A stretch of DNA of 64,000 nucleotides from Blastochloris viridis (lineage in GTDB: Bacteria > Pseudomonadota > Alphaproteobacteria > UBA2136 > UBA6156). A program made the translations under genes and the position numbers. The notes beneath the pieces were generated by a model that did not search any database, was not told the origin of the DNA, and saw only the letters and a program-made list of their open reading frames with translations. Positions 22,606 to 29,522 of this stretch are shown piece after piece (positions within the stretch are counted from its first letter, which is position 1; each line of letters opens with the position of its first letter). The stretch lies in NCBI GenBank assembly GCA_005768725.1, contig VAFM01000002.1, positions 1-64,000 of the forward strand. The letters run 5' to 3'.

Positions 22606-23049
22606 CTATTCCGGCATTTCATCGCCGACAAGGTCCGCGCCTGCATTGAAGTCAATGTCTTCACCGGCTTCACCCATAAAGTCGTCGCCCATGTCTTCTT
22701 CCATGGCGTTCACGGTGGCGCTGTCATCAAACACAACTTCATCGATCATCGCGGCACTGGCGTTGCCACCTTCCATGCCGGAGCCTGCCAGGCTCAGCAG
22801 CAGTTCGTCTTCCACGTTCAGGTCGGCCATGCGGTTTACGCCGCTTACAATGTGCTCGCGTACGGTATCAAGGTCGATGGTCTGGCCAGCCACTTCACGC
22901 AGAGCCACAACCGGGTTCTTGTCATTGTCGCGGTCGAGGGTGATCGGAGCACCAGCCGCAATGTCGCGGGCGCGCTGGGCGGCAACAAGTACCAGCTCGT
23001 AGCGGTTCGGGATAATTTCAACGCAGTCTTCAACGGTTACGCGGGCCAT
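22606..23049 (-). CDS. rpoZ: RNA polymerase omega subunit
   Basis: The N-terminal 70 residues have the omega pattern MARVTVEDCVEIIPNRYELV, LVAAQRARDIAAG, and NPVVALREVA. Omega helps assemble and stabilise RNA polymerase and forms part of the ppGpp site. At 147 aa it is much longer than the E. coli protein (91 aa). The extra C-terminal part is very acidic (NAMEEDMGDDFMGEAGEDID). AGGAG precedes the ATG. It stands alone with its own terminator; spoT/relA does not follow. Confidence 0.93.
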   Translation of the reverse strand: MARVTVEDCVEIIPNRYELVLVAAQRARDIAAGAPITLDRDNDKNPVVALREVAGQTIDLDTVREHIVSGVNRMADLNVEDELLLSLAGSGMEGGNASAAMIDEVVFDDSATVNAMEEDMGDDFMGEAGEDIDFNAGADLVGDEMPE

Positions 23050-23174
23050 GGGGGCACTCCTGTTTGTTACAATTCAATACCCTTCAGATAGAGGCACCCC
23101 ATCCAACAAGTCAATAAAAAAGTGATTTATAATAATAAATACAATTTAATATAGTTTTTATTTAAACTTAAAAA

Positions 23175-23648
23175 CTAAGAACTTTCGCCAACAATCCGCA
23201 AACTAAAAGAGTCTCCAAAGCTGGCCTGTATATTCCTGCACGCCCTCACAAGGCTCAATCCATTCCGCGGCACCACCACCAGCAACGGCATAACATGCAT
23301 AACCGCTTGCAGCAAAAGGGTAGCCCCCTCCTCGCCCAGCTCATCCACACCAAGGTCAACACGCGCCGGGCCATCCACATCTTTCGGCACCCACACAAGG
23401 TCTACCCCTGCCCCGCGCAGAACCTCGTCAAACTGCGGTGCCACCGGCCGCTCACGGTCAAACAACCGCACACACACCAGCCGGTCAACCAACCGCGACG
23501 CCTCGCGCATTGCCATAAGTTCGCTGGCGGTCGGCACACCACCGCAAAACACTAAACCCCAGCTTTGCTCGCCTTCGTTATCCGGCCAATTCGCCAAACG
23601 GGTCGCCAACTGCTGGCGACTGGTCACAACAACCGCCACCTCCGCCAT
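23175..23648 (-). CDS. Degenerate PanC-like protein (pantoate ligase fold)
   Basis: The 157-aa product recalls the N-terminal half of pantoate-beta-alanine ligase: GLVFCGGVPTASELMAMREA, then SRLVDRLVCVRLFD and LRGAGVDLVWVP. These match PanC segments of the form GxLHxGHxxLVREA, ADxVVVSIFVNP and LxxAGVDLVFxP. The HxGH nucleotide-binding motif is gone and the protein stops where the C-terminal domain would begin. It starts 2 bp after smpB and is surely co-transcribed. It may be a remnant or a repurposed fold. Pantoate ligase activity is not expected. Confidence 0.55.
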   Translation of the reverse strand: MAEVAVVVTSRQQLATRLANWPDNEGEQSWGLVFCGGVPTASELMAMREASRLVDRLVCVRLFDRERPVAPQFDEVLRGAGVDLVWVPKDVDGPARVDLGVDELGEEGATLLLQAVMHVMPLLVVVPRNGLSLVRACRNIQASFGDSFSLRIVGESS

Positions 23649-23650
23649 GA

Positions 23651-24115
23651 TTATCGGCGTCCTTTAAAAATACGCTGCGTTTCCCGCTCCGCATCACGCT
23701 TCTTGATAGTCTCGCGCTTATCCACGGTCTTCTTACCCTTACCCACCGCCAGCGCTACTTTGGCGCGCCCTTTGCTCCAGAACAGACGCAGCGGCACCAG
23801 CGCCAGGCCTTCGCGCTCCAAGGCTTTCTTGATCTTCTCAAGCTCACTGCGGTTCAGCAAAATCTTGCGGGTGCGGCGCTCCTCCTGCACGGCATAGCCA
23901 CCATGGTCATACGGCGCGATATGACTGCCCAACAGCCATAGCTCGCCACGCGAGAAGTTAGCATACGCCTCATTCATATGCCCACCGCCGTTGCGCAGGC
24001 TTTTCACTTCGGGGCCGGTCAGCACAAGGCCACCCTCATAAAACTCCAGCAATTCGTAATTGAACCGGGCCCGCCGGTTCTCGCAAATCACGCTGTCGCT
24101 CTGTTTCTTGCTCAT
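23651..24115 (-). CDS. smpB: SsrA-binding protein SmpB
   Basis: A 154-aa protein that binds tmRNA and places it on stalled ribosomes. The family core is clear: NRRARFNYELLEFYEGGLVL, TGPEVKSLRNGG, and AYANFSRGELWLLGSHIAPY, ending in the basic tail GKGKKTVDKRETIKKRDAER. The ATG at 24115 is used; a GTG two codons upstream is the alternative. It heads a two-gene unit with the PanC-like gene. The tmRNA gene is not seen in the window. Confidence 0.96.
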   Translation of the reverse strand: MSKKQSDSVICENRRARFNYELLEFYEGGLVLTGPEVKSLRNGGGHMNEAYANFSRGELWLLGSHIAPYDHGGYAVQEERRTRKILLNRSELEKIKKALEREGLALVPLRLFWSKGRAKVALAVGKGKKTVDKRETIKKRDAERETQRIFKGRR

Positions 24116-24130
24116 ATCCACGCTTCTACC

Positions 24131-24163
24131 AAAAAAACAGACGCCGGTACATACCGGCGTCTG
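24131..24163 (-). terminator. Intrinsic terminator
   Basis: CAGACGCCGGTA-TG-TACCGGCGTCTG, a 12-bp perfect stem on the minus strand, followed by TTTTTTT. It ends the 24171-24806 pair. Confidence 0.92.
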
Positions 24164-24170
24164 TTATTCG

Positions 24171-24461
24171 TTAATGAAGGCCTTTCTTCATGGCCTCAAT
24201 ACGCTCATAGAGCTCTTCAAACTGCTGCCGGATATCGGCAATCCGCTGAAGATCTTCCATAAGCTGGGGAACATTCCCTGCGTTCACGCCCTCATCCGCC
24301 ATGTCATTCCGAAGTTGTTCTTCCTCCTTCAGAAACGCCATGACATTTACCGATGTCCCCATCGTCAGACCGTTGGCGCGGTAATCCTTGATGATGTCCT
24401 CACCCTTATCCCGCAGAACGCGGGCTGCAACGATGAACAACTCAGTATCAGCTTTGGTCAT
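24171..24461 (-). CDS. Hypothetical helical protein, 96 aa
   Basis: All-helical, charged, with coiled-coil character at the C-terminus (LMEDLQRIADIRQQFEELYERIEAMKK, central part IADIRQQFEELYERIEAMKK). No family is recognised. AGGAGG lies 6 nt before the ATG. It is 9 bp behind the gene at 24471-24806, so both come from one transcript; the two may form a helical complex, which is inference. Confidence 0.6.
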   Translation of the reverse strand: MTKADTELFIVAARVLRDKGEDIIKDYRANGLTMGTSVNVMAFLKEEEQLRNDMADEGVNAGNVPQLMEDLQRIADIRQQFEELYERIEAMKKGLH

Positions 24462-24470
24462 ATCAACCTC

Positions 24471-24806
24471 CTATGACTTACCACCTTTGATGACCTTGAG
24501 CTTATAGCCCTTGATCACCTGATGGCAGAGAGAATCGAACTCAAGAGCCCGCTCCCAGACGACGTCGATCGCTTCAGCAATTTCGTTGGCCGAAACTTCA
24601 TCGAATGATTGGCCGGAAGCCTGGATATCCAAAGTCAATCTGAGGGCATTCACCTTCAGTTCATTGAATTCCTGCATCAGAACCTGTGGCAGGTCTTCAA
24701 CGCGCTTGACCGGAGGGATATCTTCAGCCGCCACGTAAAACAGTTTCTCAGCTTGCCCTTTCAACTCGCGGGCCCGCTTTATAAAGGTATCGATATCACT
24801 TGCCAT
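24471..24806 (-). CDS. Hypothetical helical protein, 111 aa
   Basis: A soluble, mostly helical protein (IDTFIKRARELKGQAEKLFY, VLMQEFNELKVNALRLTLDI) ending in a basic strand KGYKLKVIKGGKS. No family is recognised. A strong AGGAGG lies 6 nt before the ATG. It has a good promoter 37 bp upstream and is first in a two-gene unit. Confidence 0.6.
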   Translation of the reverse strand: MASDIDTFIKRARELKGQAEKLFYVAAEDIPPVKRVEDLPQVLMQEFNELKVNALRLTLDIQASGQSFDEVSANEIAEAIDVVWERALEFDSLCHQVIKGYKLKVIKGGKS

Positions 24807-24842
24807 AACAACCTCCTATGGCAACAAATCAGAAGTAACAAA

Positions 24843-24871
24843 GAGATAGGCATCCCAAAGGTTCCCTGCAA
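24843..24871 (-). promoter_or_regulatory. Promoter of the 24806-24171 pair
   Basis: On the minus strand TTGCAG, 17 bp, TATCTC. The same -10 and spacing occur at 61750-61778. Confidence 0.5.
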
Positions 24872-24885
24872 CCCCCTACAGACAT

Positions 24886-24915
24886 AAAAACAGGCGCCGA
24901 CTATTGGTCGGCGCC
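24886..24915 (-). terminator. Intrinsic terminator
   Basis: GGCGCCGAC-CAATA-GTCGGCGCC on the minus strand, then TGTTTTT. Confidence 0.85.
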
Positions 24916-24930
24916 CTGTGAAGCTTATAA

Positions 24931-25320
24931 TCAATTCAGAGTAAGCGTTGAGGGAACGAAGACGTTCGGAGGTATCGTATCGAACAAGTCTTCCAGACCT
25001 TCCCTGGCAATCTGCTGGTCATGCTGTTCGGCAAAGCCGCCAATAACCGCCGCCATGGCTTCAAGCTGATTCCAAAGCTGCTGAATCGATGAATTTATCC
25101 CGTATTCCTTGGTAAATTCATTGACAAAACACCAGTCAGCCTCAAACAACTGCATGATGCGTATGTAATTGACTTGCCGAGAATCTGTCCAGAACGACAA
25201 ACGTTCTTGTTCACGTCCATGGTTCCATAAGAGAAGCTTCATGAGCTTCGCATAATGAGGAACATGTTGGGCAATGCGTTTAAGACGATCAACGTCTTCG
25301 TGAGAAGGACTATTTAGCAT
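24931..25320 (-). CDS. Hypothetical protein, 129 aa
   Basis: A soluble protein with no recognised family. The N-terminal half is helical (DVDRLKRIAQHVPHYAKLMK), the middle aromatic-rich (IMQLFEADWCFVNEFTKEYG), and the end acidic. The ATG at 25320 has GGAG 8 nt upstream. An in-frame ATG at 25368 and TTG at 25377 have no ribosome-binding site. It is bounded by terminators on both sides, so it is monocistronic. Confidence 0.6.
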   Translation of the reverse strand: MLNSPSHEDVDRLKRIAQHVPHYAKLMKLLLWNHGREQERLSFWTDSRQVNYIRIMQLFEADWCFVNEFTKEYGINSSIQQLWNQLEAMAAVIGGFAEQHDQQIAREGLEDLFDTIPPNVFVPSTLTLN

Positions 25321-25383
25321 AATGACTGCTCCGCAAGATGTGTCGATATCCCTATGAAACCAAACCATGTCCGACAAAGCAAC

Positions 25384-25409
25384 AAAAAAGCTGCCTTAGC
25401 AGCTTTTTT
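25384..25409. terminator. Bidirectional terminator
   Basis: AAAAAAGCTGC-CTTA-GCAGCTTTTTT after the minus-strand gene ending 25428. Confidence 0.9.
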
Positions 25410-25427
25410 AAAGAACCTAGCACAGAG

Positions 25428-25646
25428 CTATTCAATATCGTCTCGGCTCAAATCACCCATCAACACCAAACCGGTAACCATTACCACGATACCTAACAGG
25501 GCAACCACACCGCCAACAGCGCCAAAATCCAGGGTGGTGGAGGCAAAATTCCCCAGCAGAAGCATACCCAGAGACGTCCAAAGCAAATTCTCCGGCTTCA
25601 CATTCTGCCGTACATTGTGCTGTACATCACGAAGTTTAACCAACAT
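25428..25646 (-). CDS. Small membrane protein, 72 aa
   Basis: Two hydrophobic segments (about 24-36 and 43-63, VGGVVALLGIVVMVTGLVLM) follow a basic N-terminus (MLVKLRDVQHNVRQNVKPEN). The tail is acidic (GDLSRDDIE). No family is recognised. AGGGAGGG lies 7 nt before the ATG at 25646. The promoter upstream has a perfect inverted repeat built into its -35 and -10. Confidence 0.6.
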   Translation of the reverse strand: MLVKLRDVQHNVRQNVKPENLLWTSLGMLLLGNFASTTLDFGAVGGVVALLGIVVMVTGLVLMGDLSRDDIE

Positions 25647-25671
25647 GTCCATCCCTCCCTTGTTGGAGAGT

Positions 25672-25700
25672 TGTATACTTAATATTTTCCCCATATACAA
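25672..25700 (-). promoter_or_regulatory. Promoter with palindromic -35/-10
   Basis: On the minus strand TTGTAT, 17 bp, TATACA. GTTGTATA (25694-25701) and TATACAAC (25670-25677) are perfect inverted copies, so a dimeric regulator could cover both promoter hexamers. Confidence 0.55.
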
Positions 25701-25781
25701 CCCCTGCAAGAATCATACCTCAAAAAAAATCCACCAATCAAAATCGGAGGAGACCAAGCCCAGCCAAACGTTAAACCGGCC

Positions 25782-28700
25782 CTAAGCAGCGCTTTCCAGT
25801 TCCGATAAAATCACACCAACCCCACGCAACACGTCACTCGAAACTCTCCGGTGCCACACCAGCTCCTGCCCTCGCCCGGCCGGCCGCACCGTAACCACCC
25901 CAGCCAGCTTCTGCACCAGCCCCACCAGGCCTTCCGGGTTCTTAAAGCGCCCGCCTTCAAAGCCTACAACTACGCCCTTCTCACCCACTTCCACCTTGGC
26001 CACATTCAACTCGGCAGCACGGTTCTTCAGATCCACCACAGCAAGCAACGCCTGCACCTCATGCGGCAGTTCGCCAAAGCGGTCGGCCAGTTCGGTACGG
26101 AATTCCTCCATCTGCTCGGCGTCCTGCAAGTTCGCCAAACGGCGGTAAAGCTGCAAACGCGTCGCCACATCGCTCACGTATTTTTCGGGTATCAGATACG
26201 AGATCCCCAATTTCAAGCTGACCGAAGACGCCTTCAAATCCGCTTCATCCATACGCTTCTGCGCCACGGCGGCTTCCTTGCTGCGGCGCTGCTTGGTCTC
26301 TACCGCATCCTTCAGCATCTTGGCGTACAGCTCAAAACCGATGTCCCGGATATGCCCGCTCTGCTGCTTACCCAACAGGTTTCCAAAGCCGCGCAGGTCC
26401 ATGTCATAACTGGCCAGCGTAAAGCCCGCCCCAAGGCCGTCCAAGCGCTGCAGAATCTGCAGGCGCTTGGCACTGTCACCACTCAGCACGCCGCTCTCAG
26501 GTAGCAGGAAGTACGCAAACGCCTTGGCAGTACTCCGGCCCACACGCCCGCGTAACTGGTAAAGCTGAGCCAAGCCAAAACGGTCGGCACGGTACACGAT
26601 CATCGTATTCGCGCGCGGTACATCCAGCCCGCTTTCAATAATGGTGGTGGCCAGCAGAATATCGATCTTACCCTCGTAAAACGCCTCCATCACCGGCTCC
26701 AGCGCACCTTCGGCCATCTGCCCGTGGGCTACACCAATGCGCGCCTCGGGTACAAGGTCCCGAATACTATCCTCCAGCCGCGGCAGGTCTTCCACATGCG
26801 GCGCCACTACATATACCTGCCCGCCACGTACCAGCTCGCGGGTAATGGCGCCCTTCAGGGTCACGTTATCCCAGCGCAGCACCATGGTGGTCACGGCTTG
26901 GCGGTCCACCGGCGGCGTCGTAATAAGGCTAAGCTGACGCACACCACCCACGGCCATCTGCAAGGTTCTGGGGATCGGCGTCGCGGTCAACGTCAACACA
27001 TCCACCTCGGCACGCAGCGTCTTCAGCTTTTCTTTGTGGGCCACCCCAAAGCGTTGCTCTTCATCAATCACCACCATGCCAAGGCGTGCAAAGTCCAGAT
27101 CTTTGCTAAGCAGCGCATGTGTACCCACCACAATGTCCACCGTGCCTTTGGCCAGGCCCTGCTTGATCTCTTTGGCTTCCTTGGTGCTCACCAGCCGGCT
27201 CAAACGCCCAACGGTCAGCGGGAATCCCTCAAAGCGTTCCTTAAAATTCTCATAGTGCTGACGCGCCAGCAAAGTGGTCGGGCACACCACCGCCACCTGC
27301 CGGCCCGCACTCGCCATCAAAAAGGCCGAACGCAATGCCACTTCGGTCTTCCCGAAGCCCACATCTCCCACAACCAGGCGGTCCATCGGCGTACCATTGG
27401 CAAAATCATCTTCAATTTCGTCCATCACACGCTGCTGGTCATCAGTCAGAGGGTAGGCAAACCCGGCACAAAACTCATCATAAAGTCCCGGCGTCCGCTC
27501 TATCGGAGCCCGCTGCGCGGCCTGACGCGCCGCCGCTGTTGCCAGCAATTCCCCGGCCATCGCCATCAGGTCTTCCTTAACCTTGGCCTTGCGTATTTCC
27601 CAGCCACCGGTGCCCAAGCGGTCCAGCACCACATTTCCGGCATCACTCCCTTTGTAGCGGCTCAGGAGATCAAGGTTTTCCACCGGCACGAACAGGCGGT
27701 CATCTCCGGCATACAGCAACTTTAAAAAGTCCTGCGTCACGCCACCGGTCTGCATGGTCAACAAGCCTGCAAACTTCCCGATGCCATGATTTTCATGGAC
27801 CACATAATCGCCGTCCTTGAGCTCGGAGAAGTGCGCGATAACCTCTTCCGCACTGCGCCGGCGCTTCTTCACCTGCCCCCCCATACGGGCCCCGAACACA
27901 TCGCTGTCGGCCAGCACAAACACCTTGCCCGGGCCATCCACCCAACCGGCCGAGATAGCACTTACCGCTGCAACCGCGCTGCCTTTAACTATGCCAAACT
28001 CTTCAATGCTGCGCGCACCAACTCCGCCCTCACCTTCCAGCACGCGCAAAAACTGCGCCAGCGCAGGGGCATTCTGCGCGGTCAGTACCACGCTCCAGCC
28101 TTCGGCAATACGGCTCGCCACATCCTTGGCTGCGGCAACCGAGGCCCCGTGGCGGTTGGTGGTATGGTACCCATGCGCCCGCACACCAAGGTTCTCGCCC
28201 TCACCGTCATCAAAAATCCCGGCTTCCACGCGGGCAAAGGCCCCTACGGCACCTTGCAGCTTGGCGCCACTCACATATAACTGCTCGGGCGGAACAGCTT
28301 TTACACTGCCCTTTTCTTTCTCCGCCGCATGGCGCGCGGCATAAGCCTGCCCGATAAGCTCATCCCAGACCTCGGCCTGCATATCCAGATTATCCGGCAC
28401 CATCAGCACGGCGGTCTCGGGCAGAACATCCAGCAACCCGACCAACGGCTCATCGTAAAACAACGGCAGATACTGCCCGGCTTCCGGCGGCAGAATCCCG
28501 TTGCTCACGGCAACGTAAACATCATCTTCTAAACCATTCGGAAAATGCTCCCGATACTTCGTGCGGAACACGCCCATCCGGTCATCATCCAGCACGACGT
28601 TACCGGCCACCCCGATCACCAGTTCATCAATATCTTCAAGGCTCTTCTGGGATGCCGGGTCAAACGTCCGCAAACGCTCCACTTCGTCACCGAACAGCTC

Positions 28701-29225
28701 CATGCGCACGGGCTCGCTGGCGGCAGGCCATACGTCAATAATGCCCCCGCGTACGGCAAAACTACCGGCTTCCTGCACTACGTCCTCGCGCTTGTAGCCA
28801 AGGTCGACCAGCTTGGCGGCCAGTTCGGCAACCTCCACCTCACCGCCCACACTTACACGCCACAGGTCACTCGCCACCGGCGCTTCCATCACGCCCAGCG
28901 CGGCCACATTCGTCACAATCACCAGCGGCCCACCGGCACGCACTTTCGCTAACGTCTCCTGACGCTCACCACTCACCTCGGCACTCGGCCCAAGGCGGTC
29001 ATACGGCTGCACGTCCCAACTGGGGAAGACCGCAACCTCACGGTCCTTCACCAAAGCCCGCAACCCGGCCGCGATCGCGGTCACACTCCCCGCCTCCGGC
29101 GCCACAACCACCACAACATCATGCTTGCCGCTTACCTGATGCGCCACCCACGGCCATCCGGCCACAGGCAAACCAGTCACCCGGGCCAAACGCTCAGTCT
29201 TCAATGCGGCAAACAGGCTTTTCAC
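25782..29225 (-). CDS. mfd: Transcription-repair coupling factor Mfd
   Basis: A 1147-aa ATP-driven translocase that removes stalled RNA polymerase and recruits UvrA. In order: the UvrB-like N-terminal part with RGGIIDVWPA, the polymerase-interacting domain (YVVHENHGIGKFAGL), the helicase core with Walker A GDVGFGKTEVA, the DEEQ box VVIDEEQRFG, TATPIPRTLQMA, and ATTIIESGLDVPRANTMI. The TRG region and the C-terminal UvrA-masking domain follow. Length is standard. The start is a GTG that directly abuts the sdhE stop codon, so the two are coupled. Confidence 0.97.
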   Translation of the reverse strand: MKSLFAALKTERLARVTGLPVAGWPWVAHQVSGKHDVVVVVAPEAGSVTAIAAGLRALVKDREVAVFPSWDVQPYDRLGPSAEVSGERQETLAKVRAGGPLVIVTNVAALGVMEAPVASDLWRVSVGGEVEVAELAAKLVDLGYKREDVVQEAGSFAVRGGIIDVWPAASEPVRMELFGDEVERLRTFDPASQKSLEDIDELVIGVAGNVVLDDDRMGVFRTKYREHFPNGLEDDVYVAVSNGILPPEAGQYLPLFYDEPLVGLLDVLPETAVLMVPDNLDMQAEVWDELIGQAYAARHAAEKEKGSVKAVPPEQLYVSGAKLQGAVGAFARVEAGIFDDGEGENLGVRAHGYHTTNRHGASVAAAKDVASRIAEGWSVVLTAQNAPALAQFLRVLEGEGGVGARSIEEFGIVKGSAVAAVSAISAGWVDGPGKVFVLADSDVFGARMGGQVKKRRRSAEEVIAHFSELKDGDYVVHENHGIGKFAGLLTMQTGGVTQDFLKLLYAGDDRLFVPVENLDLLSRYKGSDAGNVVLDRLGTGGWEIRKAKVKEDLMAMAGELLATAAARQAAQRAPIERTPGLYDEFCAGFAYPLTDDQQRVMDEIEDDFANGTPMDRLVVGDVGFGKTEVALRSAFLMASAGRQVAVVCPTTLLARQHYENFKERFEGFPLTVGRLSRLVSTKEAKEIKQGLAKGTVDIVVGTHALLSKDLDFARLGMVVIDEEQRFGVAHKEKLKTLRAEVDVLTLTATPIPRTLQMAVGGVRQLSLITTPPVDRQAVTTMVLRWDNVTLKGAITRELVRGGQVYVVAPHVEDLPRLEDSIRDLVPEARIGVAHGQMAEGALEPVMEAFYEGKIDILLATTIIESGLDVPRANTMIVYRADRFGLAQLYQLRGRVGRSTAKAFAYFLLPESGVLSGDSAKRLQILQRLDGLGAGFTLASYDMDLRGFGNLLGKQQSGHIRDIGFELYAKMLKDAVETKQRRSKEAAVAQKRMDEADLKASSVSLKLGISYLIPEKYVSDVATRLQLYRRLANLQDAEQMEEFRTELADRFGELPHEVQALLAVVDLKNRAAELNVAKVEVGEKGVVVGFEGGRFKNPEGLVGLVQKLAGVVTVRPAGRGQELVWHRRVSSDVLRGVGVILSELESAA

Positions 29226-29504
29226 CTAAGCGACGGCCTTGTCCCGGTTCTTAAAGAAGTGTCGTACCAAACCGACCTGAAGCTGCCATTCCTCTGGCAC
29301 GTCGCCCCCCTCAACCAGCCAGCTCATCAAATGGTTCTCTCCTTGCTGAAGTAACTCGGCAATCGCCGCAAGTTCCGCATCATCCAAACTTTCCAGGTGC
29401 GGCAGCAGGCTGCGGCACACGTTATCCAGCTCCAAAGTGCCTCTGTAACTGGCGCGATATTTCACTTCCTTCAGCAGTAATTCCCGATTCATGTGCCCAG
29501 CCAT
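29226..29504 (-). CDS. sdhE: SdhE-like FAD assembly factor
   Basis: The 92-aa product matches the SdhE/Sdh5 fold: MNRELLLKEVKYRASYRGTL, ELDNVCRSLLPHLESLDDAE, and NHLMSWLVEGGDVPEEW. SdhE helps attach FAD to the succinate dehydrogenase flavoprotein in the cytosol. The usual RGxxE-type motif appears as RGTLELD. AAGGG lies 11 nt before the ATG. Its place between recG and mfd is common in alphaproteobacteria. Only 18 bp separate its start from the divergent recG start. Confidence 0.85.
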   Translation of the reverse strand: MAGHMNRELLLKEVKYRASYRGTLELDNVCRSLLPHLESLDDAELAAIAELLQQGENHLMSWLVEGGDVPEEWQLQVGLVRHFFKNRDKAVA

Positions 29505-29522
29505 TATGATATAACCCTTTTT

